A stretch of DNA of 64,000 nt from an uncultured Christensenellaceae bacterium (GTDB taxonomy: Bacteria > Bacillota > Clostridia > Christensenellales > Pumilibacteraceae): the NCBI GenBank assembly GCA_910588155.1, contig CAJUPB010000003.1, positions 42,983 to 106,982 on the forward strand. The letters are read 5' to 3'. The position numbers were made by a program, and so were the translations under genes. This document shows positions 50,754 to 60,197 of the stretch, piece after piece; the stretch's first letter is position 1, and every line of letters starts with the position of its first letter. The notes under the pieces were generated by a model. The model ran no database searches, was not told the DNA's origin, and was given only the letters and a program-made list of their open reading frames with translations.

Positions 50754-51545
50754 TTACTTTCTTTTAATCATCAGGTTCGCGGTTGCGGTCAGCATACTGC
50801 CTTTCGGCACAAGCGCGGAAAAGAAATACAGTGCGCGGTATTTCACGCCGACGATGTACATCGCGCCCTTTTTCCTATCGGCGATTTTATAAATCTTTTC
50901 GGCCGCTTTCGCACAGCTCATTCTCTTTTCTTCCTTTTCGTCGATATGCCGCGCCGACCGTTCTATGCTGTCGCCGTATCGGGCGTTTGTTTCGAAATTC
51001 TTTATTCTCGCCGCCGTGAACCCCGTCTTTATTTCCCCGGGACAGACGGTCACGACGGAAATGCCGCTCTGTTTGAGTTCCATACGCAAACCGAACGACA
51101 TCATATTGACCGCCGCTTTCGCCGCACAATAAAGCGAGCGGTACGGCAGAGCGAACAGTGCGCAAACCGAACTTATATTGACAATCTTTCCGCCTCTCGG
51201 GATATACTTTACCGCCGCTCGGCAGACGTTGAAAACCCCGTCCACGTCGGTTGCCATAACCTTTTTATAGTCCTCGTCCGTCGTAAGTTCCAGCGCGCCG
51301 CTTATGCCGATACCTGCGTTGTTTATCAGGATATCGATTCTGCCGAATCTTTTTCCGACGGCATCTATCGCGCGGTCAACCTCTTCTCGGTTCGTCACGT
51401 CGCACTTTATCCATTCCTTGCCGCAATCGGAGCGCGACAGCCCCACTGCCGTGTCGCCCGCTTTTTCGAACAGTTCCTTGACTGCTTTGCCTATACCTCC
51501 GGACGCGCCCGTCACGACAACGATTTTGGGGTTTTTGTTCTTCAT
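50754..51545 (-). CDS. Short-chain dehydrogenase/reductase
   Basis: 263 residues from the ATG at 51545 after GAAAGGAG. NAD(P) motif VTGASGGIGKA, INNAGIG, catalytic Ser in VNISSVCALF and YxxxK in YRSLYCAAKAAVN, then VCPGEIKTGF. The ~50-residue C-terminal extension contains AMYIVGVKYRALYFF, possibly membrane-associated. Substrate not predictable; the arrangement is like the DltE/YqjQ-type SDRs acting on lipids or cell-envelope precursors, but this is only suggestive. Confidence 0.9.
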   Translation of the reverse strand: MKNKNPKIVVVTGASGGIGKAVKELFEKAGDTAVGLSRSDCGKEWIKCDVTNREEVDRAIDAVGKRFGRIDILINNAGIGISGALELTTDEDYKKVMATDVDGVFNVCRAAVKYIPRGGKIVNISSVCALFALPYRSLYCAAKAAVNMMSFGLRMELKQSGISVVTVCPGEIKTGFTAARIKNFETNARYGDSIERSARHIDEKEEKRMSCAKAAEKIYKIADRKKGAMYIVGVKYRALYFFSALVPKGSMLTATANLMIKRK

Positions 51546-51567
51546 AAAGCTCCTTTCGATATAAAGA

Positions 51568-51605
51568 AACCCGCCGCCGTCGCACAAAACGGACAGTGGC
51601 GGGTT
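51568..51605 (-). terminator. Terminator of ABC exporter gene
   Basis: AACCCGCC / GGCGGGTT stem 11 bases after the stop codon, followed on the minus strand by TTCTTTAT. Confidence 0.7.
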
Positions 51606-51616
51606 ATATCTTTTTG

Positions 51617-54109
51617 TTATTCGGTTCTCAACGCCACGACGGGGTCTTTTTTTGCCGCCATACGCGACGGAATGGAACCCGCGACGAGAGTCAGCACGAC
51701 ACTCACCGCAATCAGCGCGATTGCCGCAACCGGACTCAAAACCGCGAGGTTGGTCGCAACCATACCGTCGGAAAGCGCCTTGATAATCGCGGACACGGGG
51801 AAAGTCAAGATGAAAGATATGACGACTCCGAGCACGCCTGCGACAAGACCTATGAGCATTGTTTCGGCATTGAACACTCTGCTTATATCTTTCTTTCTCG
51901 CGCCTATACTGCGCAATACGCCGATTTCCTTCGTGCGCTCTATGACGGACACCCAAGTGATTATGCCTATCATTATGCTGGAAACGACAAGCGATACCGC
52001 CGCAAAAGCGACGAGAGCGTAAGAGATTATGTCAATCATCGTTCCCATTGTGTCGGACAAAAGCGACGCCGCATCCATATAGAGTATTTTATCGCTTTCG
52101 TCTTTGCCGTTGTTGAACGAGTCGAGATGTGCGTTTATCTTAACCTTTGTTTCGAAGCTCTTCGGATAGATGTATATGTTTTTCGGAATGTCGCTTGCGC
52201 CTATCTGCTGCAAGACGGCTTCTTTCAACATCGCTTCCGTGGTTTCGAGTCCCTGCGTCGCCGCCATTTTGCTTTCGAACGAGAACTCGTAACCCGTGAG
52301 GTAGTCGTGCGTCTCGCCTTTGGCGGAATTCTGTTTGACGGATATCTCGCTCGTTTTGCCGTCCTCGCGCAAGTAATCGGAAAGCGCCGGCGTGTAGACT
52401 ATGCCCGTATTGTAAATCGACAGCGGAGTCCCCTGTTTGACGCGCATTATGCCGACAATTTCCAATGTCACTTCCGACTCGTTGTAGAGTCGTTCGTATT
52501 CGCTGCTGTCGGGGTCGGTGTAAAAATCGCTGCGCGGGTATCCGCCGCCCGATTCGGAATCTTTGTGAACATACCAATCGTCGTTTAGAATCACTTTGAA
52601 CTGCGTGCCTTTGAGGTCGGAAAGATGCTTGCCGTCGATTGACTCTTTCGACATCTGCAAGCTATCCAAAGTACTCGTGGAAATGCGGTTGTACTTGTCG
52701 ACGACGAGAGCAATCTCGTTTTTCTCCGTCGGATATTTACCGTCGATGACGTCGTATTGTTCCTGCACGAACGAACCCGGCGCAAGCTCCTGCCAAGAAC
52801 CCGCCTGCGTTCCTATGAGACTGGACATCATATCTCTGCTGACCGTTTCCACAAGCCCGTAACCCGTCTGTCCATCCGTTTCCATTTTAGCAAGCACGTG
52901 CGAGGTTATACCGTAAGAATAGCTGATACCGTTCACGAGCGACGCGTCGATTTTGCTTATATGTTCGAGATAGTTTTCGTCTATTGCGTTGTAATGATAC
53001 AGCATTTTCGGCGGCTCGTATGCTATGAGTTTGCCGTCGGACGGATATTCGGGCAGGTCCACTTTGCCCATACCGCCCATTTGCGTGGACAATGACGCGG
53101 CGTCGACGGTGTACTGCGACACCGTCACGGGAAAGCCCGCCAGCGTATCCGACTGCATTTGATTTATATACATCTTGAATCCGTTGCTTATCGCCAGCAC
53201 AAGCGCGATACCGATTATGCCAATCGAACCGGCAAACGAAGTCAAAAAGGTTCTGCCCTTTTTGGTACGCAAATTATTGAACGACAGACTTATCGCCGTC
53301 AAAAAGCTCATCGACGTGCGTTTCAGCTGCGCCTTTTTGGCTTTGGCGATTTCTTTTTCCCGTTTCTTCGCGGCTTTTTCGTCTACGGGAAGAGGGTCGA
53401 TTGCTTCGGGTTCTGCCGTCGCGGGCTCGGGCGTGAACGGGTCGGTGTCTCCGACGACTTTGCCGTCCAAAAGATTGACCGTCCTTGTGGCGTACTGTGC
53501 GGCAAGGTCGTTATTGTGCGTGACCATAATGACAAGCCGTTCTTTGGCTATCTCCTGCAAGAGGTCGGCAATCTGCACGCTGGTTTTGCTGTCCAGCGCG
53601 CCCGTCGGCTCGTCCGCGAGAATTATCTCGGGGTCGTTGACTATGGCTCTGGCTATCGCCACTCTCTGCATCTGTCCGCCCGAAAGCTGGTTCGGACGTT
53701 TGTTCATCTGTTCTTTGAGCCCCACTCTTTCCAGCGCTCTCGCCGCACGCTGTCTGCGTTCGGATTTGGAAATACCCGACAGCGTAAGCGCGAGTTCCAC
53801 GTTGCCGATAACGGTCTGGTGCGGTATCAGGTTATAGTTCTGAAACACGAAACCGACGCAACTGTTTCTGTAAGCGTCCCAATCCTGCGTTTTGAAATCC
53901 TTCGTGGACTTTCCGTTTATCAGCAAATCGCCGTCGGTATATCCGTCGAGACCGCCCACTATGTTCAGCATAGTCGTCTTTCCGCAACCGCTGGGTCCGA
54001 GCACCGCGACAAATTCCGCCTTACGAAATGCAAGCGAAATGCCGTCGAGGGCACGCACCGAGGTATCGGCGGCGGTATAATCTTTTGTTATACCTTTGAG
54101 TTCAAGCAT
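51617..54109 (-). CDS. MacB-like ABC transporter, fused ATPase and permease
   Basis: 830 residues. N-terminal ATPase: Walker A GPSGCGKTTML, signature LSGGQMQRVAIARAI, Walker B IILADEPTGALD, H-loop VTHNN. A charged linker (about 225-265) leads to a membrane helix (285-310), a large outer domain (about 310-680), and three FtsX-type helices at the C-terminus (about 690-820). This matches the mechanotransmission (type VII) exporters of peptides, lipoproteins or antimicrobials. No separate membrane-fusion or sensor-kinase gene adjoins. Own promoter TTGACC-18-TATAAT. Confidence 0.93.
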   Translation of the reverse strand: MLELKGITKDYTAADTSVRALDGISLAFRKAEFVAVLGPSGCGKTTMLNIVGGLDGYTDGDLLINGKSTKDFKTQDWDAYRNSCVGFVFQNYNLIPHQTVIGNVELALTLSGISKSERRQRAARALERVGLKEQMNKRPNQLSGGQMQRVAIARAIVNDPEIILADEPTGALDSKTSVQIADLLQEIAKERLVIMVTHNNDLAAQYATRTVNLLDGKVVGDTDPFTPEPATAEPEAIDPLPVDEKAAKKREKEIAKAKKAQLKRTSMSFLTAISLSFNNLRTKKGRTFLTSFAGSIGIIGIALVLAISNGFKMYINQMQSDTLAGFPVTVSQYTVDAASLSTQMGGMGKVDLPEYPSDGKLIAYEPPKMLYHYNAIDENYLEHISKIDASLVNGISYSYGITSHVLAKMETDGQTGYGLVETVSRDMMSSLIGTQAGSWQELAPGSFVQEQYDVIDGKYPTEKNEIALVVDKYNRISTSTLDSLQMSKESIDGKHLSDLKGTQFKVILNDDWYVHKDSESGGGYPRSDFYTDPDSSEYERLYNESEVTLEIVGIMRVKQGTPLSIYNTGIVYTPALSDYLREDGKTSEISVKQNSAKGETHDYLTGYEFSFESKMAATQGLETTEAMLKEAVLQQIGASDIPKNIYIYPKSFETKVKINAHLDSFNNGKDESDKILYMDAASLLSDTMGTMIDIISYALVAFAAVSLVVSSIMIGIITWVSVIERTKEIGVLRSIGARKKDISRVFNAETMLIGLVAGVLGVVISFILTFPVSAIIKALSDGMVATNLAVLSPVAAIALIAVSVVLTLVAGSIPSRMAAKKDPVVALRTE

Positions 54110-54162
54110 TGTTATCGCTCCTCTTTCTTGATTTTTTTGCCTTCATTTTTCCTACGCCTTTT

Positions 54163-54192
54163 ATTATAGTTCATTTTAGGGCGGTCGGTCAA
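54163..54192 (-). promoter_or_regulatory. Promoter of MacB-like ABC gene
   Basis: Minus strand TTGACC (54192-54187), 18-base spacer, TATAAT (54168-54163). Confidence 0.75.
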
Positions 54193-54244
54193 ATAATTAG
54201 CATTAAAATCAGATTAAAATACTCTTATAATCAAATGTAAACTC

Positions 54245-54274
54245 TTGCGTTTGCCGAGACTTTTGTGATATAAT
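54245..54274 (+). promoter_or_regulatory. Promoter of SNF2 helicase operon
   Basis: TTGCGT at 54245-54250, 18-base spacer, TATAAT at 54269-54274; ACGGGAG ribosome site follows. Confidence 0.6.
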
Positions 54275-54311
54275 ATACGTTGCTGAAATTAACTACGGGA
54301 GCATAAAAAAT

Positions 54312-57300
54312 ATGGCGTTGGATTTCGACACGTTGTACAACGAAGCGTCTTCGGGCGCGTTTACCGGCGGAAAGAAAAGATACTACGACAACCGCGTTCG
54401 CAATCTGAATCTGTGCTGCGACGGAGGCAAAGCCGTCATATCGGCGATTGTCGGCGGTGCGGACACGGACCACATTACCCGAATAATATTCGACGAGCAA
54501 GGCGGTCTGTACGACTATTCCTGCGATTGCGAGTTCATATCCACGACGGACGGACCTTGCAAACACGTCGTCGCAACCGCTCTCGCATTCGAGGAAAAAA
54601 ACCCTGCGGCAAGCGAAACAAAGGCGTCTTCAAAAACGAACGCCACAACGCCCGCGGCTTTGACGCTCATATCCGATTATGCGAAAAAGAAGAACCTGCG
54701 CCGACAGACCGTTTCGGAAAGTCCCGTTCGGCTGCTGCCCACCCTCTGTCTCGAAGACGGGAAGGTTTTTCTTATGCTGCAAATAGGTCGGGACAAGCTC
54801 TACCTTGTCCGCGATGTCAGCGATTTCGCGTCCTGTATGCAATCGGGGGCGTTGCGCCGTTACGGAGTGGATTTGACTCTAACGCACTGCTACGAGCGCT
54901 TCGACGAGCTGTCGGCAAAGCTGGCGCGTTTCGTAGTCGGCTGTTACAACGAAAAGAGCGCGCTCGGACTTTCCTCCCCCGCCAAAAATCTTTTGCCGCT
55001 GCCCGGCGGAGACATCGACGAATTTTTCGACCTCTACCGCGGTCAGACCGCGGCTTTCAACGACGGCAACGTGCGCGGCGGTTTGCGTCTGCTCGCGCCC
55101 GACGTGAACGCTACGGGAGCAAAGCTGATTGCCTCGCAACAGGAAGGCGGATTCGAGTTTTCCTGTTCTCCGACGGCATTCAAAACCGTGGCGGGAAAGA
55201 ATTATACATATATGATTACGGACACGCGGATATTCAGGCTGGACGACGATTTCGCGGCTTTTGTGCTGCCCGCGCTGAAAATTATGAACACTCATCGCAA
55301 TATGTTCGTGGCTCTGCCCGATATGCCGTTGTTCTATAACAACGTAGTCGCGCAGGTGGCACGCTTTATTTCCGTGGAAAGCGGAGGCGCGGACCTCACG
55401 GTTTACGAAGCCGCACCGCTCGTCGCAAAACTGATGCTCAATCCCGGCGAAAAAGCGGGAAGCATCTGTGCGCAGCTTGTATGCACTTACGACGACAACG
55501 AAGTGGATATTCTCGACGACAACGCGCCGTACAAAGGCGCGGTTCGGGACTTCGAAGCCGAACGCATAATCAAGAATCTGCTGCTCAAATATTTTCCGTC
55601 TTTTCCCAATCTTACTTTGGACGACGAATATTCCGTTTACGTATTTTTGGCAAACGGAGTCGGCGAGCTTGTGTCCTATCTCGACGTATATCTCGCCGAC
55701 GAGCTGAAACGTATGAAAGTCAAGAAGCCGCCGAGAATCAAAGTCGGCGTGCGGCTGTCGAGCGACCTTTTGGGTCTGGACGTGGAAGCCGAAGATTTTT
55801 CCGCCGAACAGCTTATGACGGTGCTTAAAGCCTACCGCGAGAAGCGCAGCTATATCCGTCTTTCGGACGGCTCTTTCGTCGACTTGAACGACGAGTCTTT
55901 GGCGGCGTTGAGCGAGATACTCGAAGTCGCGACAATCGACGAAGGCAGAATGACCGTGCCGAAATATTATGCGCCGTTCATCAACAACGAGCTGAAAAAC
56001 GGATTTTTCAATCTGGAACGCGACAGAGAATTCAAGGCGATGATTCAGGAACTTTCCGCGCCCGAAACGCTGGACATAGAAGTTCCCGAAAGCCTGCGAA
56101 GCGTGCTGCGCAACTATCAGAAAACCGGCTTCCGCTGGCTGAAAACGCTGTGCAAATACGGATTCGGCGGTATCCTTGCCGACGATATGGGTCTCGGCAA
56201 ATCTTTGCAGGTCATTGCTATGCTGTTGTCGCAGGAGAGGAAAAAGCCGTCCATTATCGTATGCCCCACCACTCTTATTCTGAACTGGGTCGGAGAGCTG
56301 AATAAGTTTGCACCGCAACTCAAAGTTCTTCCCGTTATGGGAACGCTGGAAGAGCGCAAACAGCTTTTGACGGGAGCGCGGGACAGCGACGTCGTCATAA
56401 CCTCGTACGAACTCATTCGCCGCGACGACGACCTTTACAAGACCATTGATTTCTTGTACGCCATCGTGGACGAAGCGCAGTTCATAAAAAACCCCGAAAC
56501 GCGAAACGCGCGCGCAGTCAAAACTCTCAACTCCGATTACCGATTCGCGCTTACGGGAACGCCGATAGAAAACTCGCTTGCCGAGCTTTGGAGCATATTC
56601 GATTTCATTATGCCGCACTATCTCGGCTCTTACCCGCGATTCAAAGAGACGTACGAATCGGAGATATTGCGCGGAAACGACAGCGCATATACGAAGCTTA
56701 AAAAGCTGGTTTCGCCGTTTATACTCCGCAGACTCAAATCGACTGTTTTGAGCGAGCTGCCGCCGAAAGTGGAAAGCAACGTCGTCAGCGGACTTTTCGG
56801 AGAGCAGAAAGAGCTTTACGACGCCAATCTCGCTCTGGTGAAAAAAAGCGTCGCAGGCGACTCCGTAAACAAAGTCGTGGTGTTGAGTATGCTGACGAAG
56901 CTGCGGCAGTTGTGCTGTCACCCTTCCCTCGTCTATCCCGACTACGCCGGAAATTCGGCGAAATTGGATACCTGTCTGGAACTTTTGCAGTCTGCGACTC
57001 AAAGCGGACACAAAGTCTTGTTGTTCTCCCAATTCACGTCGATGTTGGACGTCCTGCGGCAGAAGCTGGTCGAGCTCGACCTGTCGCATTACATATTGAA
57101 AGGCGATACGCCCAAAACCGAGCGTATGCGGCTCGTCAACAGGTTCAATACGGACGATACGAAAGTATTCCTCATTTCGCTGAAAGCAGGCGGCACGGGA
57201 CTGAATCTCACGGGCGCGGACGTCGTCATTCACTACGACCCTTGGTGGAACGAATCGGTTATGAATCAAGCAACGGACAGAGCTTACCGAATCGGGCAAA

Positions 57301-57452
57301 ACCGTTCCGTGCAAGTATACAAACTGATTTTAAAGAATACGGTCGAAGAAAAGATTGTCAAACTTCAAGAGAAAAAGAGCGCGCTGTCTTCGCTTATGGT
57401 CGGCGGCGAAAACGCTTGGACTATGAAGGACATAATGGAAATACTCGGCTGA
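54312..57452 (+). CDS. SWIM zinc-finger SNF2-family helicase
   Basis: 1046 residues. N-terminal SWIM zinc finger (CDC...CKHVVATALA, about residues 74-93), a long middle region like the bacterial SNF2 accessory domain, then the helicase: Walker A DDMGLGKSLQVIAM (about 623), DEAQ box IVDEAQFIKN (about 720), LTGTPIENSLAELWSIFDF and C-terminal motifs SLKAGGTGLNLTGAD and QATDRAYRIGQ (about 985). It moves on or remodels DNA-protein or RNA polymerase complexes; exact role unknown. A TPR-like gene follows 32 bases downstream. Intact, normal length. Confidence 0.94.
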   Translation: MALDFDTLYNEASSGAFTGGKKRYYDNRVRNLNLCCDGGKAVISAIVGGADTDHITRIIFDEQGGLYDYSCDCEFISTTDGPCKHVVATALAFEEKNPAASETKASSKTNATTPAALTLISDYAKKKNLRRQTVSESPVRLLPTLCLEDGKVFLMLQIGRDKLYLVRDVSDFASCMQSGALRRYGVDLTLTHCYERFDELSAKLARFVVGCYNEKSALGLSSPAKNLLPLPGGDIDEFFDLYRGQTAAFNDGNVRGGLRLLAPDVNATGAKLIASQQEGGFEFSCSPTAFKTVAGKNYTYMITDTRIFRLDDDFAAFVLPALKIMNTHRNMFVALPDMPLFYNNVVAQVARFISVESGGADLTVYEAAPLVAKLMLNPGEKAGSICAQLVCTYDDNEVDILDDNAPYKGAVRDFEAERIIKNLLLKYFPSFPNLTLDDEYSVYVFLANGVGELVSYLDVYLADELKRMKVKKPPRIKVGVRLSSDLLGLDVEAEDFSAEQLMTVLKAYREKRSYIRLSDGSFVDLNDESLAALSEILEVATIDEGRMTVPKYYAPFINNELKNGFFNLERDREFKAMIQELSAPETLDIEVPESLRSVLRNYQKTGFRWLKTLCKYGFGGILADDMGLGKSLQVIAMLLSQERKKPSIIVCPTTLILNWVGELNKFAPQLKVLPVMGTLEERKQLLTGARDSDVVITSYELIRRDDDLYKTIDFLYAIVDEAQFIKNPETRNARAVKTLNSDYRFALTGTPIENSLAELWSIFDFIMPHYLGSYPRFKETYESEILRGNDSAYTKLKKLVSPFILRRLKSTVLSELPPKVESNVVSGLFGEQKELYDANLALVKKSVAGDSVNKVVVLSMLTKLRQLCCHPSLVYPDYAGNSAKLDTCLELLQSATQSGHKVLLFSQFTSMLDVLRQKLVELDLSHYILKGDTPKTERMRLVNRFNTDDTKVFLISLKAGGTGLNLTGADVVIHYDPWWNESVMNQATDRAYRIGQNRSVQVYKLILKNTVEEKIVKLQEKKSALSSLMVGGENAWTMKDIMEILG

Positions 57453-57484
57453 TAAATAAGATTTTTTACGGAGAAACTACGAAT

Positions 57485-58387
57485 ATGCAAAACACTTCCG
57501 ACATAACGGAGGCTCTCGCGCTGGGTACGCTTTTGAAAATGAGCGAAACCGCGGCGAAGTCTTTCGACCTGCCGACGCGCGTGAAGAACGGCGTTTTAAA
57601 CGCCATAAACCGTTTCGGTTCGGACTTCCTTTCCGAGGAGGATTTCAAACCCAAAAGTTACGGCAGCGATACGGTCACTCCGTACGAGATGGCATACCGC
57701 ATAGTGTCGCAAACCGACAATGCCGATTTAAAGGCGCTGTGGTACATCTTCTACCCCTATCTCGTCGTAGCGTCGCCGCACATCGACGAGGCGCTGTACG
57801 AAAAGACGAAAGCAATACTTTTCGACAGAGAAGTTTTGGAAACCGTGCTGTCGTCTCGCTATCGCGAGCTTGTCTACGATTGCGAAGAAGACTTGCAGGC
57901 GGCGGGTCTTGCGGGCGTTTACGTCGAATGGTACGAACCGTATGCCGAATACAGAAAAGAGACAATAAGTACGGGAGACACGCGCGAGATACAAACCTTT
58001 AAAAAACTTTTGACCGCGGGAGAATTCGACGCGGTGGAAAAGGGCACGGGACGGCTTTTGAACTACGACCCGTACAACGTGGACGTCGCGCTTCTGAACA
58101 TAGCGGCGAAAGTTGCCCTGCTCCCCGGCAGCGTGGAGAAAAAAACCGCGGCTTTGAACGAAACCGTGGAATTCATAGACGAATACATCGGCGGTTGCGA
58201 AAACCCGAAGCAACTTGCATATCTTCATTATTACCGCGGACTCTGTCTTTTGGGACTTGCCGCAAGCGGCGGCGACATAGACGGCGCAAAAGCCGAGTTT
58301 CAAACCTGTCTCGACATAACTCCGAACTTCGAACGCGCCGCGCTTATGCTTAAAGCGATAGACGAAAAACTTTCGGACAACGGTTAA
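57485..58387 (+). CDS. TPR-like helical-repeat protein
   Basis: 300 residues, start at 57485 after TTACGGAG. The C-terminal part (about 165-300) has repeating helix pairs: FKKLLTAGEFDAVEKGTGRLLNYDPYNVDVALLNIAA, and later LAYLHYYRGLCLLGLAA with AKAEFQTCLDITPNFERAA, typical of tetratricopeptide repeats. The N-terminal half is acidic and helical without a known motif. Likely a cytosolic scaffold co-expressed with the SNF2 helicase. Confidence 0.7.
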   Translation: MQNTSDITEALALGTLLKMSETAAKSFDLPTRVKNGVLNAINRFGSDFLSEEDFKPKSYGSDTVTPYEMAYRIVSQTDNADLKALWYIFYPYLVVASPHIDEALYEKTKAILFDREVLETVLSSRYRELVYDCEEDLQAAGLAGVYVEWYEPYAEYRKETISTGDTREIQTFKKLLTAGEFDAVEKGTGRLLNYDPYNVDVALLNIAAKVALLPGSVEKKTAALNETVEFIDEYIGGCENPKQLAYLHYYRGLCLLGLAASGGDIDGAKAEFQTCLDITPNFERAALMLKAIDEKLSDNG

Positions 58388-58469
58388 AACGGCACGACTT
58401 TTACCGTTTTCGGCATAAAATGATATTATGCGGAAAAAGGGAAAAGGTCGTCCGATAAAAGGATTGGCT

Positions 58470-60197
58470 ATGTTTAAACTCATAAGATATCTTAAAGGAT
58501 ACCGTCCGCAGACGGTTATTGCGCCGATATTCAAATTCATAGAGGCGTTTTTCGAACTCATAATTCCGCTTATTGTCGCCGCCATAGTGGACGTCGGCAT
58601 CAAAAACGGCAACACTTCGTATGTACTCAAAGCCGGCGCGGTTATGGTGGCTTTGGGCGCGGCCGGTCTTATCTTTTCTTTATTGTGTCAATATCTCGCT
58701 GCGGTTTCCAGCTCCGGCTACGGTACTAATCTGCGCGAAGCTATGTTCAAACACATAAACTCGCTGTCGTTTGCGGAACTTGACAAAATCGGGTCTTCTT
58801 CTCTGCTGACGCGCATAACCTCGGACGTGAATCAGACGCAGCAAGCGGTTGCTATGTTCATTCGTCTGATAACCAGAGTGCCGTTTATAGTAATCGGTTC
58901 GGCGGTTATGGCTTTTATGATAAATTGGCAGCTCGCGCTTATTTTCGTCGGAGGCGCAATCGTCATATCCGTGATTCTGTTTTGCATAATGCGCTTTACG
59001 ATACCTTCGTACAAAAAGGTGCAATCGCGTTTGGACGATGTCGGAGAGCTTACGGAAGAAAATCTGACGGGCGCAAGAGTGGTGCGGGCGTTTTCCAAGC
59101 AGGACGAGGAGAAAGAAGATTTCGACGCCGCCACCGACAAACTCACGAAAGTATCGGAAGCCGTCGGAAAACTTTCCGCTCTTTTGAATCCGCTGACTTA
59201 CGTCGTCATAAACGCCTGTATCATTGCAGTCATCGCGCTCGGCGGATATAAGGTATACGACGGCGCGTTGACGCAAGGCAATCTTATCGCGCTGGTCAAC
59301 TATCTGTCTCAAATACTGCTCGCTCTCATCGTGTTTGCCAATCTCATAGTGACTTTCACGAAAGCATCGGCATCTGCGAGCAGAATAAACGAAGTGTTTG
59401 CCCTGTCTCCTTCCGTACGCGAAACCGCGGACAAAACCGTTGCGGCAGACGAAAACGCGCCCGAAGCGGAATTCGAATCCGTCTGTTTTTCTTACAATGC
59501 CGACAGGCTTTCTTTGAAAAACGTATCACTGAAAATACCGCGAGGGTCCACCCTCGGCATTATCGGCGCGACGGGCAGCGGCAAGACCACCCTCGTCAAC
59601 CTCATTCCCCGCTTTTACGACGTCACAAGCGGCAACGTCAAATACCGCGGAACAAACGTAAAAGAATATCCGTTCAAGCAATTGCGCGAAGAAATCGGGA
59701 TAGTGGCGCAAAAAACGGGTTTGTTTTCCGGGACGATACGCGAAAATATGCAGATGGGCGACGAAAGCATAACCGACGAAACCATTGTCGAGGCTTTGAA
59801 AACGGCACAAGCCTATGACTTTGTTTCCGCTCTCCCCGACTTTTTGAATGCGCCCGTAGCCGCGGGCGGAAAGAATTTTTCCGGCGGACAGCGGCAACGG
59901 CTCACGATTGCGCGCGCGCTTGCCAAAAAGCCGTCTCTGCTCATTTTGGACGACTCGTCGTCGGCTTTGGACACTTTGACCGACAAGCGCCTGCGCTCGG
60001 CGCTGAAACAGTCGGAAGGGCTGACGACGATTATCGTGTCGCAGCGCTGCGGCTCCATCAAAGACGCCGACAACATAATCGTGCTTGACGACGGAGAGGA
60101 CGTGGGTCAGGGAACGCACTCGCAACTCTACGACGATTGCGAAGTGTACCGAGAAATCTGCCAATCGCAAGGCGTGGGAAAAGGAGGCGGAAAATGA
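58470..60197 (+). CDS. ABC exporter, heterodimer subunit 1
   Basis: About 575 residues from the ATG at 58470 (FKLIRYLKGYRP); an earlier ATG at 58428 overlaps the -10 of a promoter. Six membrane helices (about 15-300), then an ATPase: Walker A GATGSGKTTLVN, Q-loop VAQKTGLF, signature FSGGQRQRLTIARAL and Walker B LLILDDSSSALD, where the catalytic Glu is replaced by Asp. That makes this the probable degenerate-site half of a BmrCD/YheIH-like multidrug or lipid exporter. It overlaps subunit 2 by ATGA. Confidence 0.93.
   Translation: MFKLIRYLKGYRPQTVIAPIFKFIEAFFELIIPLIVAAIVDVGIKNGNTSYVLKAGAVMVALGAAGLIFSLLCQYLAAVSSSGYGTNLREAMFKHINSLSFAELDKIGSSSLLTRITSDVNQTQQAVAMFIRLITRVPFIVIGSAVMAFMINWQLALIFVGGAIVISVILFCIMRFTIPSYKKVQSRLDDVGELTEENLTGARVVRAFSKQDEEKEDFDAATDKLTKVSEAVGKLSALLNPLTYVVINACIIAVIALGGYKVYDGALTQGNLIALVNYLSQILLALIVFANLIVTFTKASASASRINEVFALSPSVRETADKTVAADENAPEAEFESVCFSYNADRLSLKNVSLKIPRGSTLGIIGATGSGKTTLVNLIPRFYDVTSGNVKYRGTNVKEYPFKQLREEIGIVAQKTGLFSGTIRENMQMGDESITDETIVEALKTAQAYDFVSALPDFLNAPVAAGGKNFSGGQRQRLTIARALAKKPSLLILDDSSSALDTLTDKRLRSALKQSEGLTTIIVSQRCGSIKDADNIIVLDDGEDVGQGTHSQLYDDCEVYREICQSQGVGKGGGK

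Noticed and set aside
50754..51956. A 400-residue version of the SDR
   Set aside because: The added N-terminus is out-of-frame Arg-rich sequence from the downstream end of the ABC gene; the SDR begins at 51545 with GAAAGGAG.
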